Origin: a virus | IMG/VR virus record: IMGVR_UViG_3300029625_000019 | Span: 1 to 27,801 of that record | Direction: 5' to 3' (one strand) | DNA length: 27,801 nt | Part shown: positions 22,931-27,801 of the stretch, in pieces | Layout of the letters: each line of letters opens with the position of its first letter | Position numbering within the stretch: position 1 is the stretch's first letter | Made by a program: the position numbers and the translations under genes | The notes under the pieces: model-generated | Seen by the model: only the letters and a program-made list of their open reading frames with translations | The model's database searches: none | What the model was told of the DNA's origin: nothing

Positions 22931-23217
22931 TTTAAAACCTCCTTTTCTAAATTTATTTGTTTTCTATATAATTTAAATTTTACAATCAATAAAAAATCGG
23001 CTGGCGGGAAAAATATAGTTGTAAAAAGTTTTTTGGCGTGATTTAAGGAAGGGATTTCTCCGCCAGCCTGTAAGCAAAACGTTTTTATAAAAATTAAGAG
23101 GAGGTGTAAGGAATGAAAAACGTTTTGCCGTTTATTTTTAGCGGGATTTGGCAAGATAGGGAGGTGCAAAACTGTCTTGCCAATTAAATCCCGCCTGTTT
23201 TCCATTTTTTGCCTCAT
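22927..23217 (-). CDS. Doubtful ORF over the three-hairpin region
   Basis: A 96-residue ORF spans the interval between two real genes and starts in an ATGA overlap with the upstream stop. Its amino-acid make-up is not protein-like: mixed basic, proline and cysteine residues, and no recognisable fold. Three long inverted repeats take up two thirds of it. Either a real small gene was invaded by palindromes, or (more likely) the ORF is a by-product and the region works as structured RNA. Confidence 0.25.
   Translation of the reverse strand: MRQKMENRRDLIGKTVLHLPILPNPAKNKRQNVFHSLHLLLIFIKTFCLQAGGEIPSLNHAKKLFTTIFFPPADFLLIVKFKLYRKQINLEKEVLK
22999..23068. repeat. Inverted repeat A of the three-hairpin region
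   Basis: GGCTGGCGG (22999-23007) and CCGCCAGCC (23060-23068) pair perfectly over nine bases; the loop is 52 bases and holds AAGGAAGGGAT on the plus strand. On the minus strand the stem is followed by GATTTTTT, so a weak terminator function is possible. Confidence 0.75.
23074..23128. repeat. Inverted repeat B of the three-hairpin region
   Basis: GCAAAACGTTTTT (23074-23086) and AAAAACGTTTTGC (23116-23128) pair perfectly over 13 bases with a 29-base loop. The plus-strand loop contains AGGAGGT (23099-23105) and an ATG seven bases later, at 23113. On the minus strand the loop reads CACCTCCTC, like the anti-Shine-Dalgarno end of 16S rRNA. Confidence 0.85.
23141..23194. repeat. Inverted repeat C of the three-hairpin region
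   Basis: GCGGGATTT plus GGCAAGA (23141-23156) pairs with TCTTGCC (23175-23181) and AAATCCCGC (23186-23194), 16 base pairs with one four-base bulge. The 18-base loop contains GGGAGGTG on the plus strand and CACCTCCC on the minus strand. Confidence 0.85.
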
Positions 23218-23516
23218 TTTGTAAAAAAATATTCAAGATTAACAAATATATGTTTCAACGACTTTGCAAGCGTTAACAACCGCCTTAATTCTGCCGTCTC
23301 CGCCTTATAAATGCGTTCAACGTAATTAGTCGGTTTATCTTGCATGCCAGGACGCCTAACTATGTTGGCATATTCAATATCTAACTCGTATTGTATATCA
23401 GCAAGAATATTCGCCAAGTCAACGTTTGCAGTTATACACTCTTCATACGTGCGAAATTTGTTTTTTGCAAGTTCCTGCAACTCTATTATTTTTTTTGCCG
23501 TTTTTTCAATGTCCAT
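23214..23516 (-). CDS. Hypothetical helical protein
   Basis: This 100-residue protein is all-helical by appearance, with no membrane segment or motif I know. A long central helix (ANILADIQYELDIEYANIV) and a second one (KAETAELRRLLTLAKSLKH) suggest a small helical bundle. Its start overlaps the stop of the DUF1599-like gene by one base. Similar unnamed proteins occur in early regions of phages. No function can be given. Confidence 0.6.
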   Translation of the reverse strand: MDIEKTAKKIIELQELAKNKFRTYEECITANVDLANILADIQYELDIEYANIVRRPGMQDKPTNYVERIYKAETAELRRLLTLAKSLKHIFVNLEYFFTK

Positions 23517-23725
23517 TATTTCACCTCCAACAAAAAAATTAAATAGTTAATTAAATCTAAAACAGTGTCTTTGTTTATTCTATCATTTTTCAATTCACTT
23601 TCAAGCCTTTTTATTTTAATGTATATTCCGCTTTTAATATACAGTTTATCTTGCAAAAGTTCTGACCCATATTTTTTCCCACGCTCGGCTTTTATTTTGT
23701 TTAATTGTTTAATTATTTTTTTCAT
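23516..23725 (-). CDS. DUF1599 / Nmad1-like small protein
   Basis: This 69-residue protein has the short helical pattern of the nucleotide-modification-associated domain 1 family: KIKAERGKKYGSELLQDKLY, then IKIKRLESEL and a closing DTVLDLINYLIFLLE. The family is predicted to act on nucleotides or to go with DNA modification in phages. Here the N-terminal part is abbreviated. It is in an early operon with no obvious modification enzyme nearby other than the ParB/glycosyltransferase pair 1.8 kb downstream. Confidence 0.6.
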   Translation of the reverse strand: MKKIIKQLNKIKAERGKKYGSELLQDKLYIKSGIYIKIKRLESELKNDRINKDTVLDLINYLIFLLEVK

Positions 23726-23733
23726 TTTTCCTC

Positions 23734-24066
23734 CTAAAATTTTATCATTATTGATTTGTTTAAAAAAGTTAAAATTAAATTATTATCATCTAACTTTACA
23801 CTAAAATTAATATTTAAAATAGTTAATCTTAATAAAATTATATATTTCAAAACAAATCTTTCAATATAATCATACCAATAATTTACATAAAATATACGAT
23901 ATTTAAAAATTCTGAAAGATGAAAAAGAAAAATTAAAAAAAATTATTGTTAAATCTTTATCTTCAATATCTAAATGCAATCCTAAAATAATTATATTAAA
24001 AATTTCAAACCAAATAAGTATTGAAATGTTTTCATTTTTTATAACGGAGTTTATTTTTACTTTCAT
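23734..24066 (-). CDS. Very AT-rich hypothetical protein
   Basis: This 110-residue protein is rich in Ile, Phe, Asn and Lys. Hydrophobic stretches such as IWFEIFNIIILGLHL and FVLKYIILLRLTIL alternate with charged ones. It may be a beta-rich or membrane-associated protein. I start at the ATG at 24066, which has AAGGAGG upstream. It overlaps the next upstream gene by 35 bases. The DNA is more AT-rich than most of the window (24001-24060 has 12 of 60 G+C by my count), which suggests a separately acquired gene. Confidence 0.45.
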   Translation of the reverse strand: MKVKINSVIKNENISILIWFEIFNIIILGLHLDIEDKDLTIIFFNFSFSSFRIFKYRIFYVNYWYDYIERFVLKYIILLRLTILNINFSVKLDDNNLILTFLNKSIMIKF

Positions 24067-24238
24067 TTTCAACCTCCTTCTCCTGTTTTATTTTTACTTC
24101 AACTATTTTTGATTTTCTAACTTTCAAATTTGCAAATCCTATTTTTTTATTTTTTTTTCCTTTTGTAATCTTCATATTTCCAAAAGTATTTATTTTTACT
24201 AATGATATAATATTTGGCTTATGGTAAAGTTTATTCAT
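24032..24238 (-). CDS. Small lysine-rich hypothetical protein
   Basis: A 68-residue strongly basic protein (KITKGKKNKKIGFANLKVRK and a Lys/Glu-rich end). Nucleic-acid binding is possible. The ribosome site, AAGGCGG, is acceptable but weaker than most. The overlap of 35 bases with the next gene is large, so one of the two may be wrong. Confidence 0.45.
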   Translation of the reverse strand: MNKLYHKPNIISLVKINTFGNMKITKGKKNKKIGFANLKVRKSKIVEVKIKQEKEVENESKNKLRYKK

Positions 24239-24265
24239 TTTCCGCCTTCTGTTTTATTTTTTAAA

Positions 24266-24335
24266 TTTGCCGTTGTTTCGCCACGCTGGGACAACGGCAA
24301 AACCCTCGATAAGGTATTTACCGCTGGTAAAGACC
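24266..24335. repeat. Two strong hairpins in an intergenic gap
   Basis: The gap 24239-24343 holds no gene. TTTGCCGTTGT (24266-24276) pairs perfectly with ACAACGGCAAA (24291-24301), 11 bp and a 14-base loop with its own CCA/TGG pairing. AGGT, one mismatch, TTTACC (24312-24322) pairs with GGTAAA, one mismatch, ACCT (24326-24336) around the loop GCT. On the minus strand neither is followed by a T-run, so a structured leader or processing site is more likely than a terminator. Confidence 0.75.
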
Positions 24336-24343
24336 TAACAAAT

Positions 24344-24538
24344 TTATTTGTCATCATTTAATTTCTCGCCTGTATTCATATCGTAATACTTTTTTTCTTT
24401 TTTGTCAAATAATACATCCGCCCCTTCAATAATTTCAAAGTTTTTGTTTTTAATAATTAAATAACTTATTGCTTCTGCTATTCTTTTCCTTAATTCTTTG
24501 TCTTCTTTGTTTTTTTCTTCAAAAGTTAAGTTTACCAT
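24344..24538 (-). CDS. Small hypothetical protein
   Basis: A 64-residue charged protein. Helical N-terminus (FEEKNKEDKELRKRIAEAIS), then a beta hairpin (FEIIEGADVLFDKKEKKYYD). Ribosome site AAGGAGG. Overlaps the upstream gene by seven bases. Not recognised. Confidence 0.55.
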   Translation of the reverse strand: MVNLTFEEKNKEDKELRKRIAEAISYLIIKNKNFEIIEGADVLFDKKEKKYYDMNTGEKLNDDK

Positions 24539-24891
24539 ATCTTTGCCTCCTTATGTTCAATAAATTCATCAAATAAGGCGTTCTGTTCACGCCAGAACGC
24601 TTCCTCCAACTTTTTTATCTTATCAATCATAGTTTTTATTTTTGACCAATATTCCTCTTTGGCATCGTTCAAGTCCTTTATATTGCGAATAACAAAATAC
24701 CCCCTTTCGTTATTGCTCCCGATTAAAAATTTTGTCATAACCTCCTCTTTAATTGCTCGCATTTCCCTGTCAGTAATTTCGTATCCTTCGCTTTGCAAAA
24801 ATTTTAAAAGGTCTTTTCTTTTCGTGTCGCCCTTACCCGATAAAAATAACTGTATCTTACTACCGATTTCGTTTAAATCTAATTCGCCCAT
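24532..24891 (-). CDS. Winged-helix-like small protein
   Basis: This is a 119-residue protein. Residues about 15-75 have the order of a winged helix: helix KRKDLLKFLQSEGYEI, helix DREMRAIKEEVMTKFLIGSN, then a wing NERGYFVIRNIKDLNDA. A long helix (EYWSKIKTMIDKIKKLEEAF) follows, probably for dimerisation. Phage proteins of this shape are often found near replication or recombination genes. DNA binding is inferred; the target is unknown. Strong AAAGGAGGTG ribosome site. Confidence 0.6.
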   Translation of the reverse strand: MGELDLNEIGSKIQLFLSGKGDTKRKDLLKFLQSEGYEITDREMRAIKEEVMTKFLIGSNNERGYFVIRNIKDLNDAKEEYWSKIKTMIDKIKKLEEAFWREQNALFDEFIEHKEAKIW

Positions 24892-24989
24892 TTTAGCACC
24901 TCCTTTTCAATCTCTTTTACTTTTAATAAAAAATCTAACTTTCCTTCTTTGAAATTTATTATAGTTAATTTTTTTAATATGATAATCAT
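24879..24989 (-). CDS. Tiny ORF of 36 residues with strong ribosome site
   Basis: ATG at 24989 follows AAAGGAGG by about seven bases. The product begins MIIILKKLTIINFKEGK, which recalls the first strand of RecF/SMC-type ATPases but stops after 36 residues. It overlaps the downstream gene by 13 bases. It may be a real small gene or a device for translational coupling. Confidence 0.4.
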   Translation of the reverse strand: MIIILKKLTIINFKEGKLDFLLKVKEIEKEVLKWAN

Positions 24990-25006
24990 TTTTCGCCTCC
25001 TTTTAT

Positions 25007-25255
25007 TTAATTTAATTTCGGCGTATTGTTATTGTCGCCGTAAAACTTTTCAATAACAAACTTTATTATCTTGCGTAAAAACGTCGCAACTGGTAATCCC
25101 TCTTGCTCCGCAATCAACTTTATCTTGTCTGCGTCCTGTTTTTCCAACGCTAATGCCCGCACGAATGTGATTTTTCGCCCTGCCGGGCGACCCACCTTTG
25201 TTTTTGTTTTCGTAAACTTCTTTAAATAGCCATCTGGATTAAATTCTTTTGCCAT
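25007..25255 (-). CDS. Ribbon-helix-helix-like small protein
   Basis: This is an 82-residue protein. A basic arm (KVGRPAGRKITFVRAL, with an AT-hook-like GRPAGR) is followed by a strand and two helices (LEKQDADKIKLIAEQEGLPV, then ATFLRKIIKFVIEKFY) that look like a ribbon-helix-helix or Arc-type fold. It could be a regulator of this operon. Ribosome site AAGGAGGT. It overlaps the upstream gene by 17 bases. The region coding for the basic arm has the palindrome CGCCC TGCC GGGCG. Confidence 0.6.
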   Translation of the reverse strand: MAKEFNPDGYLKKFTKTKTKVGRPAGRKITFVRALALEKQDADKIKLIAEQEGLPVATFLRKIIKFVIEKFYGDNNNTPKLN

Positions 25256-25484
25256 TGTTCAAAACCTCCTTGTTAAATTTTTTAATAATGTCTTCATCAA
25301 CTAAATTATAGTATTTCCCATAAAAGTTTACATACCAAAAACCTTTTGCAGAATGTAAATAACTTTGCGAAAAATACGGTTCAAATTTATTTTCTACAAG
25401 TATAAACTGCAAAAAACTAATCAACTCGCTTTTGCTTTCAGAATATACTTGCTTTAATTTTTCATTTTGTTTAAAATAAATCAT
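25239..25484 (-). CDS. Small hypothetical protein
   Basis: An 81-residue protein. I place the start at 25484 (MIYFKQNEKLKQ), which has AAAGGAG seven bases before it, rather than the longer ORF. The middle (ISFLQFILVENKFEPYFSQS, then KGFWYVNFYGKYY) is rich in aromatic residues and looks like a small alpha/beta domain. Not recognised. Confidence 0.5.
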   Translation of the reverse strand: MIYFKQNEKLKQVYSESKSELISFLQFILVENKFEPYFSQSYLHSAKGFWYVNFYGKYYNLVDEDIIKKFNKEVLNNGKRI

Positions 25485-25485
25485 T

Positions 25486-26412
25486 TTACACTCCTTTTTC
25501 AAGTTCAGCAATTAACTTTTTTAAAAATTCAATACCTAAATTTTTAAGTGGTAATTCGGGTATTTCAAGGCGTTTTAGTGTCTCGTAATACGCCTTTTCC
25601 CTTTCCTCGCTACTCATATCTTTTGTTAATTTTTGTAATAATATCTTTACTTTGTTATATAGCGTTTCCCATTCTTTATTTTGCGTTTGCGTTTGCTGTT
25701 GCTGTTCATGTTGCGTTTCTTTTTCCCCGTTGTGTTCAAGTTTTTCGTCAATATCCTGCGTAAACAAGTCGCTAACGCCTGACACCGTCAGCGTAGCGTC
25801 AATATATGCACGTTTTTTTGCCATTTTTAATACTGTATTGTATTCGTCGGCAATGTCTGGGTTTTCAATTTTCCCAACAATTTGATTTGTTATTGCTGGG
25901 TCGTTTTCAGCAAACTGCTTACCACATCCGCCTTTTTTTGTCCAGCAATAAAAACCCCCGCCTTCTTTTTTGTCTTTAAAAATTTCTTTTCCGCATACAG
26001 GACATTTTCTATTTGCATCTCTCCATCTGTATTTTTTTTCCAACGTACTACACATCCCAACACCTTCGCCAAGTTTTTCCCCGTTTTGATTTAGCAACTC
26101 GCATTTGCAATTTACAACTAAATGCCCGTTCGGAAGCCATTCTTTTTCAACAATAAAATTCGGGCGAAGGCGAAACATAAACGTTATCTTTTCCGCTCCC
26201 GCCTTTAAAAGAGATGGTTTCCCACAACCTGGAATAACGCCGTAATCAACCCCTTCCTTCATTGCTTTTGAATATAATTCTTGAATAATGTTCACTTGCT
26301 CTAATACTGTCTGCACGCTCGCTTTCTCTACAATCTGCACGTCTTTTTTTACAACTGCTTTTGTTTCTGTTTCTTGCGTCGTTTCAGTTTCTTGTTTCTG
26401 TTTTCTACTCAT
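25486..26412 (-). CDS. Zinc-ribbon phage protein, possible Rad52/ERF-like annealing protein
   Basis: A 308-residue protein; start at 26412, after AGGAGGCGGAAA. Residues about 28-85 hold EGVDYGVIPGCGKPSLLKAG. A strand pair (LVVNCKCELLNQNG, GEGVGMCSTLEKKYRWR) precedes a zinc ribbon with Cys 137, 140, 156 and 163. Then TVLKMAKKRAYIDATLTVSG (193-212) and SDLFTQD. The last helix set resembles the KRA..DA segment of Rad52/ERF-type single-strand annealing proteins. The C-terminal quarter is a Gln/Thr linker and a helical domain. I have seen this gene kind in many phages as unnamed; the annealing role is inference. Confidence 0.5.
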   Translation of the reverse strand: MSRKQKQETETTQETETKAVVKKDVQIVEKASVQTVLEQVNIIQELYSKAMKEGVDYGVIPGCGKPSLLKAGAEKITFMFRLRPNFIVEKEWLPNGHLVVNCKCELLNQNGEKLGEGVGMCSTLEKKYRWRDANRKCPVCGKEIFKDKKEGGGFYCWTKKGGCGKQFAENDPAITNQIVGKIENPDIADEYNTVLKMAKKRAYIDATLTVSGVSDLFTQDIDEKLEHNGEKETQHEQQQQTQTQNKEWETLYNKVKILLQKLTKDMSSEEREKAYYETLKRLEIPELPLKNLGIEFLKKLIAELEKGV

Positions 26413-26560
26413 TTTCCGCCTCCTGTTTTTTTTCAAAAATTTTGTCAAGCATAAACTCAACCTTTTTGTTCACATAGTCGCCTTGCGTCTCTTCTTCCGC
26501 TTCCCGTTTTGCTTCTACTTTCAGCAACTCTAAAAACTGTTTTTCAAATTCCTCAAACAT
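26405..26560 (-). CDS. Small acidic protein of 51 residues
   Basis: ATG at 26560 follows AAGGAGGTG. The product (MFEEFEKQFLELLKVEAKRE...) is highly charged and helical, with an acidic surface. It ends eight bases into the next gene (ATGAGTAG). Probably a DNA mimic-like or partner protein of the following gene; unproven. Confidence 0.65.
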   Translation of the reverse strand: MFEEFEKQFLELLKVEAKREAEEETQGDYVNKKVEFMLDKIFEKKQEAENE

Positions 26561-26571
26561 GTCGCACCTCC

Positions 26572-26757
26572 TTAATCAATAAATTTTAACTTTTCAATCT
26601 TGTATTCATTGTTTTCAATTACTAACGCATTTGGATACCATCTTTTTTTGTTGTCAAATTTTCCTTCTTTGGGATAATACAAACTTTTGTTTTCAACTTC
26701 TTTTTTTAATTTTTCAATTTCTTCTTTAATTTCTTTTTCAATTTCTTTTTTATTCAT
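26572..26757 (-). CDS. Small charged coiled-coil protein
   Basis: A 61-residue protein; start at 26757 (GAGGTG four bases upstream). Residues 2-30 are a Lys/Glu coiled coil (KKEIEKEIKEEIEKLKKEVE). The rest has a beta-like end (ALVIENNEYKIEKLKFID). Not recognised. The gap to the next gene upstream holds two terminators. Confidence 0.55.
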   Translation of the reverse strand: MNKKEIEKEIKEEIEKLKKEVENKSLYYPKEGKFDNKKRWYPNALVIENNEYKIEKLKFID

Positions 26758-26789
26758 AACACACCTCAAAAAATTTTTAAAGTTTTAAT

Positions 26790-26835
26790 AAAAAAAAACG
26801 CCGGAGCCAAGCGTGTTTTGCTTAGCCCCGGCGTT
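26790..26835 (-). terminator. Intrinsic terminator with GC-rich stem
   Basis: AACGCCGG, GC and AAGC (26797-26812) pair with GCTT, GC and CCGGCGTT (26820-26835), 14 base pairs and two mismatches, with a seven-base loop. On the minus strand a run of Ts follows (26798-26790). Second of two terminators behind the gene at 26900-27529. Confidence 0.9.
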
Positions 26836-26885
26836 TGCGCCAGCCCCAGTCCCTTATTCAGGGTTGGGTTAGCTTAACAATGGGG

Positions 26886-26911
26886 AAAAAAGCGTTACTT
26901 CATAGTAACGC
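26886..26911 (-). terminator. Intrinsic terminator overlapping the stop codon of the palindrome-rich gene
   Basis: GCGTTACT (26892-26899) and AGTAACGC (26904-26911) pair perfectly around TCAT. On the minus strand six Ts follow (26891-26886). The stop codon TGA (26902-26900) is within the hairpin loop. Confidence 0.8.
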
Positions 26912-27529
26912 CTCCTCCTCAGGGGTTAATACACTAACCCCTGATTTCTCCACATACACATTGTATGTGTCTGGGGCGCCGTAAAGGCGTCCTGATATTT
27001 TTATTTGAAATTTGGCTGGTGGTGTAATTTGAAATACAAAGTGTTCACCAGCGCCCATCGCCCCAGCCAAGCCCTGGGCGATGATTCCCCTCGCCAGCAT
27101 TTTGACATTTGCTGGCATGGGTAATAAATTATATTTTTCAGTATCTTGCATGTATAGTTTATCACTATACAGCAAGAAATATTTTTTTTCTTCATAATAT
27201 ATAAAATGATCATTTTTCCCCCTGTGACCAATAGGGGTTCTAACGACAAGGACTATTGCCTCGTCGTTGTCCCCTTCGGCAGGAGTTTCAAAAAATTTGG
27301 GGGCCCCTTTCAGGGTTGTCCCAAGTTTTACATTTTTTACAATGCGATCCCCTTCCCCATCCCAGGGGGTAATTAATTGGACGGGGATAATACCTAACTG
27401 GCGACCCCGCCCCTCTTCCCCAACCTGCACGGTGTCTATTACGACACCGTTTGATAATGTTTTCTTTTCTACTTTTGCCCCTTCGCTTACGCTAAGGGGT
27501 AATTTTTCCTCAATAGTATAAATTTTCAT
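26900..27529 (-). CDS. Palindrome-rich, GC-richer gene of unknown function
   Basis: A 209-residue protein I do not recognise. Its sequence is protein-like: charged N-terminus, beta-rich middle (EAIVLVVRTPIGHRGKNDHF), an amphipathic helix (MLARGIIAQGLAGAMGAG) and a final strand set with KFQIKISGRLYGAP and an acidic end. The start follows AGGAGGAAAA. Base composition is clearly higher in G+C than its neighbours (35 of 60 at 27361-27420, against about 12 of 60 in AT-rich genes near 24000). The coding DNA contains about 14 inverted repeats, listed in a separate feature. Transfer from another genome and selection on RNA structure are both possible. Confidence 0.7.
   Translation of the reverse strand: MKIYTIEEKLPLSVSEGAKVEKKTLSNGVVIDTVQVGEEGRGRQLGIIPVQLITPWDGEGDRIVKNVKLGTTLKGAPKFFETPAEGDNDEAIVLVVRTPIGHRGKNDHFIYYEEKKYFLLYSDKLYMQDTEKYNLLPMPANVKMLARGIIAQGLAGAMGAGEHFVFQITPPAKFQIKISGRLYGAPDTYNVYVEKSGVSVLTPEEEALL
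26919..27499. repeat. Series of palindromes throughout the coding gene at 26900-27529
   Basis: Perfect or near-perfect inverted repeats at 26919-26944 (10 bp), 26951-26969 (8), 27015-27052 (7), 27056-27083 (8), 27093-27116 (7), 27145-27176 (13 with one bulge), 27203-27216 (14-base palindrome), 27219-27237 (5), 27242-27268 (9 with one mismatch), 27300-27307 (GGGGCCCC), 27429-27450 (8) and 27478-27499 (8 with one mismatch). Together with those on both flanks this is about one palindrome per 45 bases. Some other genes in the window have a single one. Confidence 0.85.
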
Positions 27530-27562
27530 TTTTCCTCCTAAAAAATTTACCTGCGTATTTTA

Positions 27563-27651
27563 TCCCCCGCAGGCGGGGGAAGTTTTTGCCTGTCATTTGT
27601 TAACGGGGTTTCAGGCGTTTTCCCCGGGGCTTTTAAGGGTTGCCCACCCTT
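27563..27651. repeat. Hairpins in the leader of the palindrome-rich gene
   Basis: The gap 27530-27672 holds no gene. TCCCCCGC/GCGGGGGA (27563-27580, 8 bp, two-base loop), GCCTG/CAGGC (27588-27616), CCCCGGGG (27622-27629) and AAGGGT/ACCCTT (27635-27651) lie in a row. The minus strand enters it through AAAAAAAGGAGGTG (27666-27653), a Shine-Dalgarno-like sequence with no long ORF behind it. Confidence 0.75.
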
Positions 27652-27672
27652 CGCACCTCCTTTTTTTATTTT

Positions 27673-27801
27673 TTAATATAAATCATTTTCAATTAGTTTT
27701 TTTGGAATATATATGCTAACATTTTTAAAATCATAATTTTCAGTCATATTCATTTCATCAAACGATACAACGCACTCGCCAAATTTTTTACTAAATCTTT
27801 C
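27673..27801 (-). CDS. C-terminal part of a gene cut by the right window edge
   Basis: The minus strand is open from 27801 to a TAA at 27675-27673, giving 42 residues (ERFSKKFGECVVSFDEMN and then NYDFKNVSIYIPKKLIENDL). The composition is protein-like and AT-rich as in the rest of the phage. The start lies outside, so no product can be named. Confidence 0.55.
   Translation of the reverse strand, partial: ERFSKKFGECVVSFDEMNMTENYDFKNVSIYIPKKLIENDLY

Noticed and set aside
22999-23194. CRISPR array
   Set aside because: The three inverted repeats differ in sequence and size; there is no constant repeat with regular spacers here or elsewhere in the window.
26797-26911. tRNA or tmRNA gene
   Set aside because: The hairpins do not form a cloverleaf, have no T-loop sequence, and are followed by T-runs typical of terminators.
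27653-27666. Start of a further gene behind AAAAAAAGGAGGTG
   Set aside because: A GTG nearby gives only four codons and an ATG at 27596 gives 28 codons without a ribosome site; I treat the region as a structured leader.

Overview
The window is a contiguous piece of a tailed double-stranded DNA phage or prophage from an AT-rich host. Every well-supported gene is on the minus strand, so transcription runs from the right edge to the left. Most genes have strong AGGAGG-type ribosome binding sites and touch or overlap by 1-35 bases. TGA and TAA are both used as stops in overlapping ATGA/TAATG junctions, so the genetic code is standard. The host cannot be named from sequence alone. The head genes are Mu-like (gp29-like portal fused to a MuF domain, I-like protease/scaffold, DUF2190-like decoration protein, DUF1320-like and virion-morphogenesis proteins). 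The tail has a tape measure and tube protein but no visible sheath or baseplate wedge genes, which suggests a long non-contractile tail. No transposase or integrase lies in the window.

Layout in transcription order. (1) 27801-22742: early/accessory genes. These include a GC-rich, palindrome-packed gene of unknown function (26900-27529) closed by two intrinsic terminators, several tiny genes, a zinc-ribbon protein that may be a single-strand annealing protein, an RHH-like protein, a DUF1599/Nmad1-like protein, and a row of three strong inverted repeats (22999-23194). (2) 22663-20161: a winged-helix replication initiator carrying 23-bp iterons inside its gene, a ParB-like domain protein and a putative GT-B glycosyltransferase. 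(3) A near-consensus promoter (20181-20153) drives small and large terminase, an ATP-grasp/PurD-like enzyme and the portal-MuF fusion. (4) A consensus promoter (14744-14716) is followed by a long hairpin with a T-run, then protease/scaffold, decoration, capsid, connector and tail genes, and a 1241-residue mosaic tail protein. (5) 2635-114: a lysis module with holin-like protein, M15 peptidase, lytic transglycosylase, small anchored protein and YiiX-like papain-fold hydrolase, then a VRR-NUC nuclease and a third, weaker promoter at the left edge.

The most unusual signals are at the DNA/RNA level. There is a dense series of perfect palindromes through a coding gene. There are three hairpins whose loops carry Shine-Dalgarno/GGA motifs on one strand and anti-Shine-Dalgarno motifs on the other. 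There is a promoter-then-terminator leader in front of the capsid genes. A shared AT-rich motif follows all three late promoters. Iterons are read in three different frames. At the protein level, the ATP-grasp enzyme between terminase and portal stands out.
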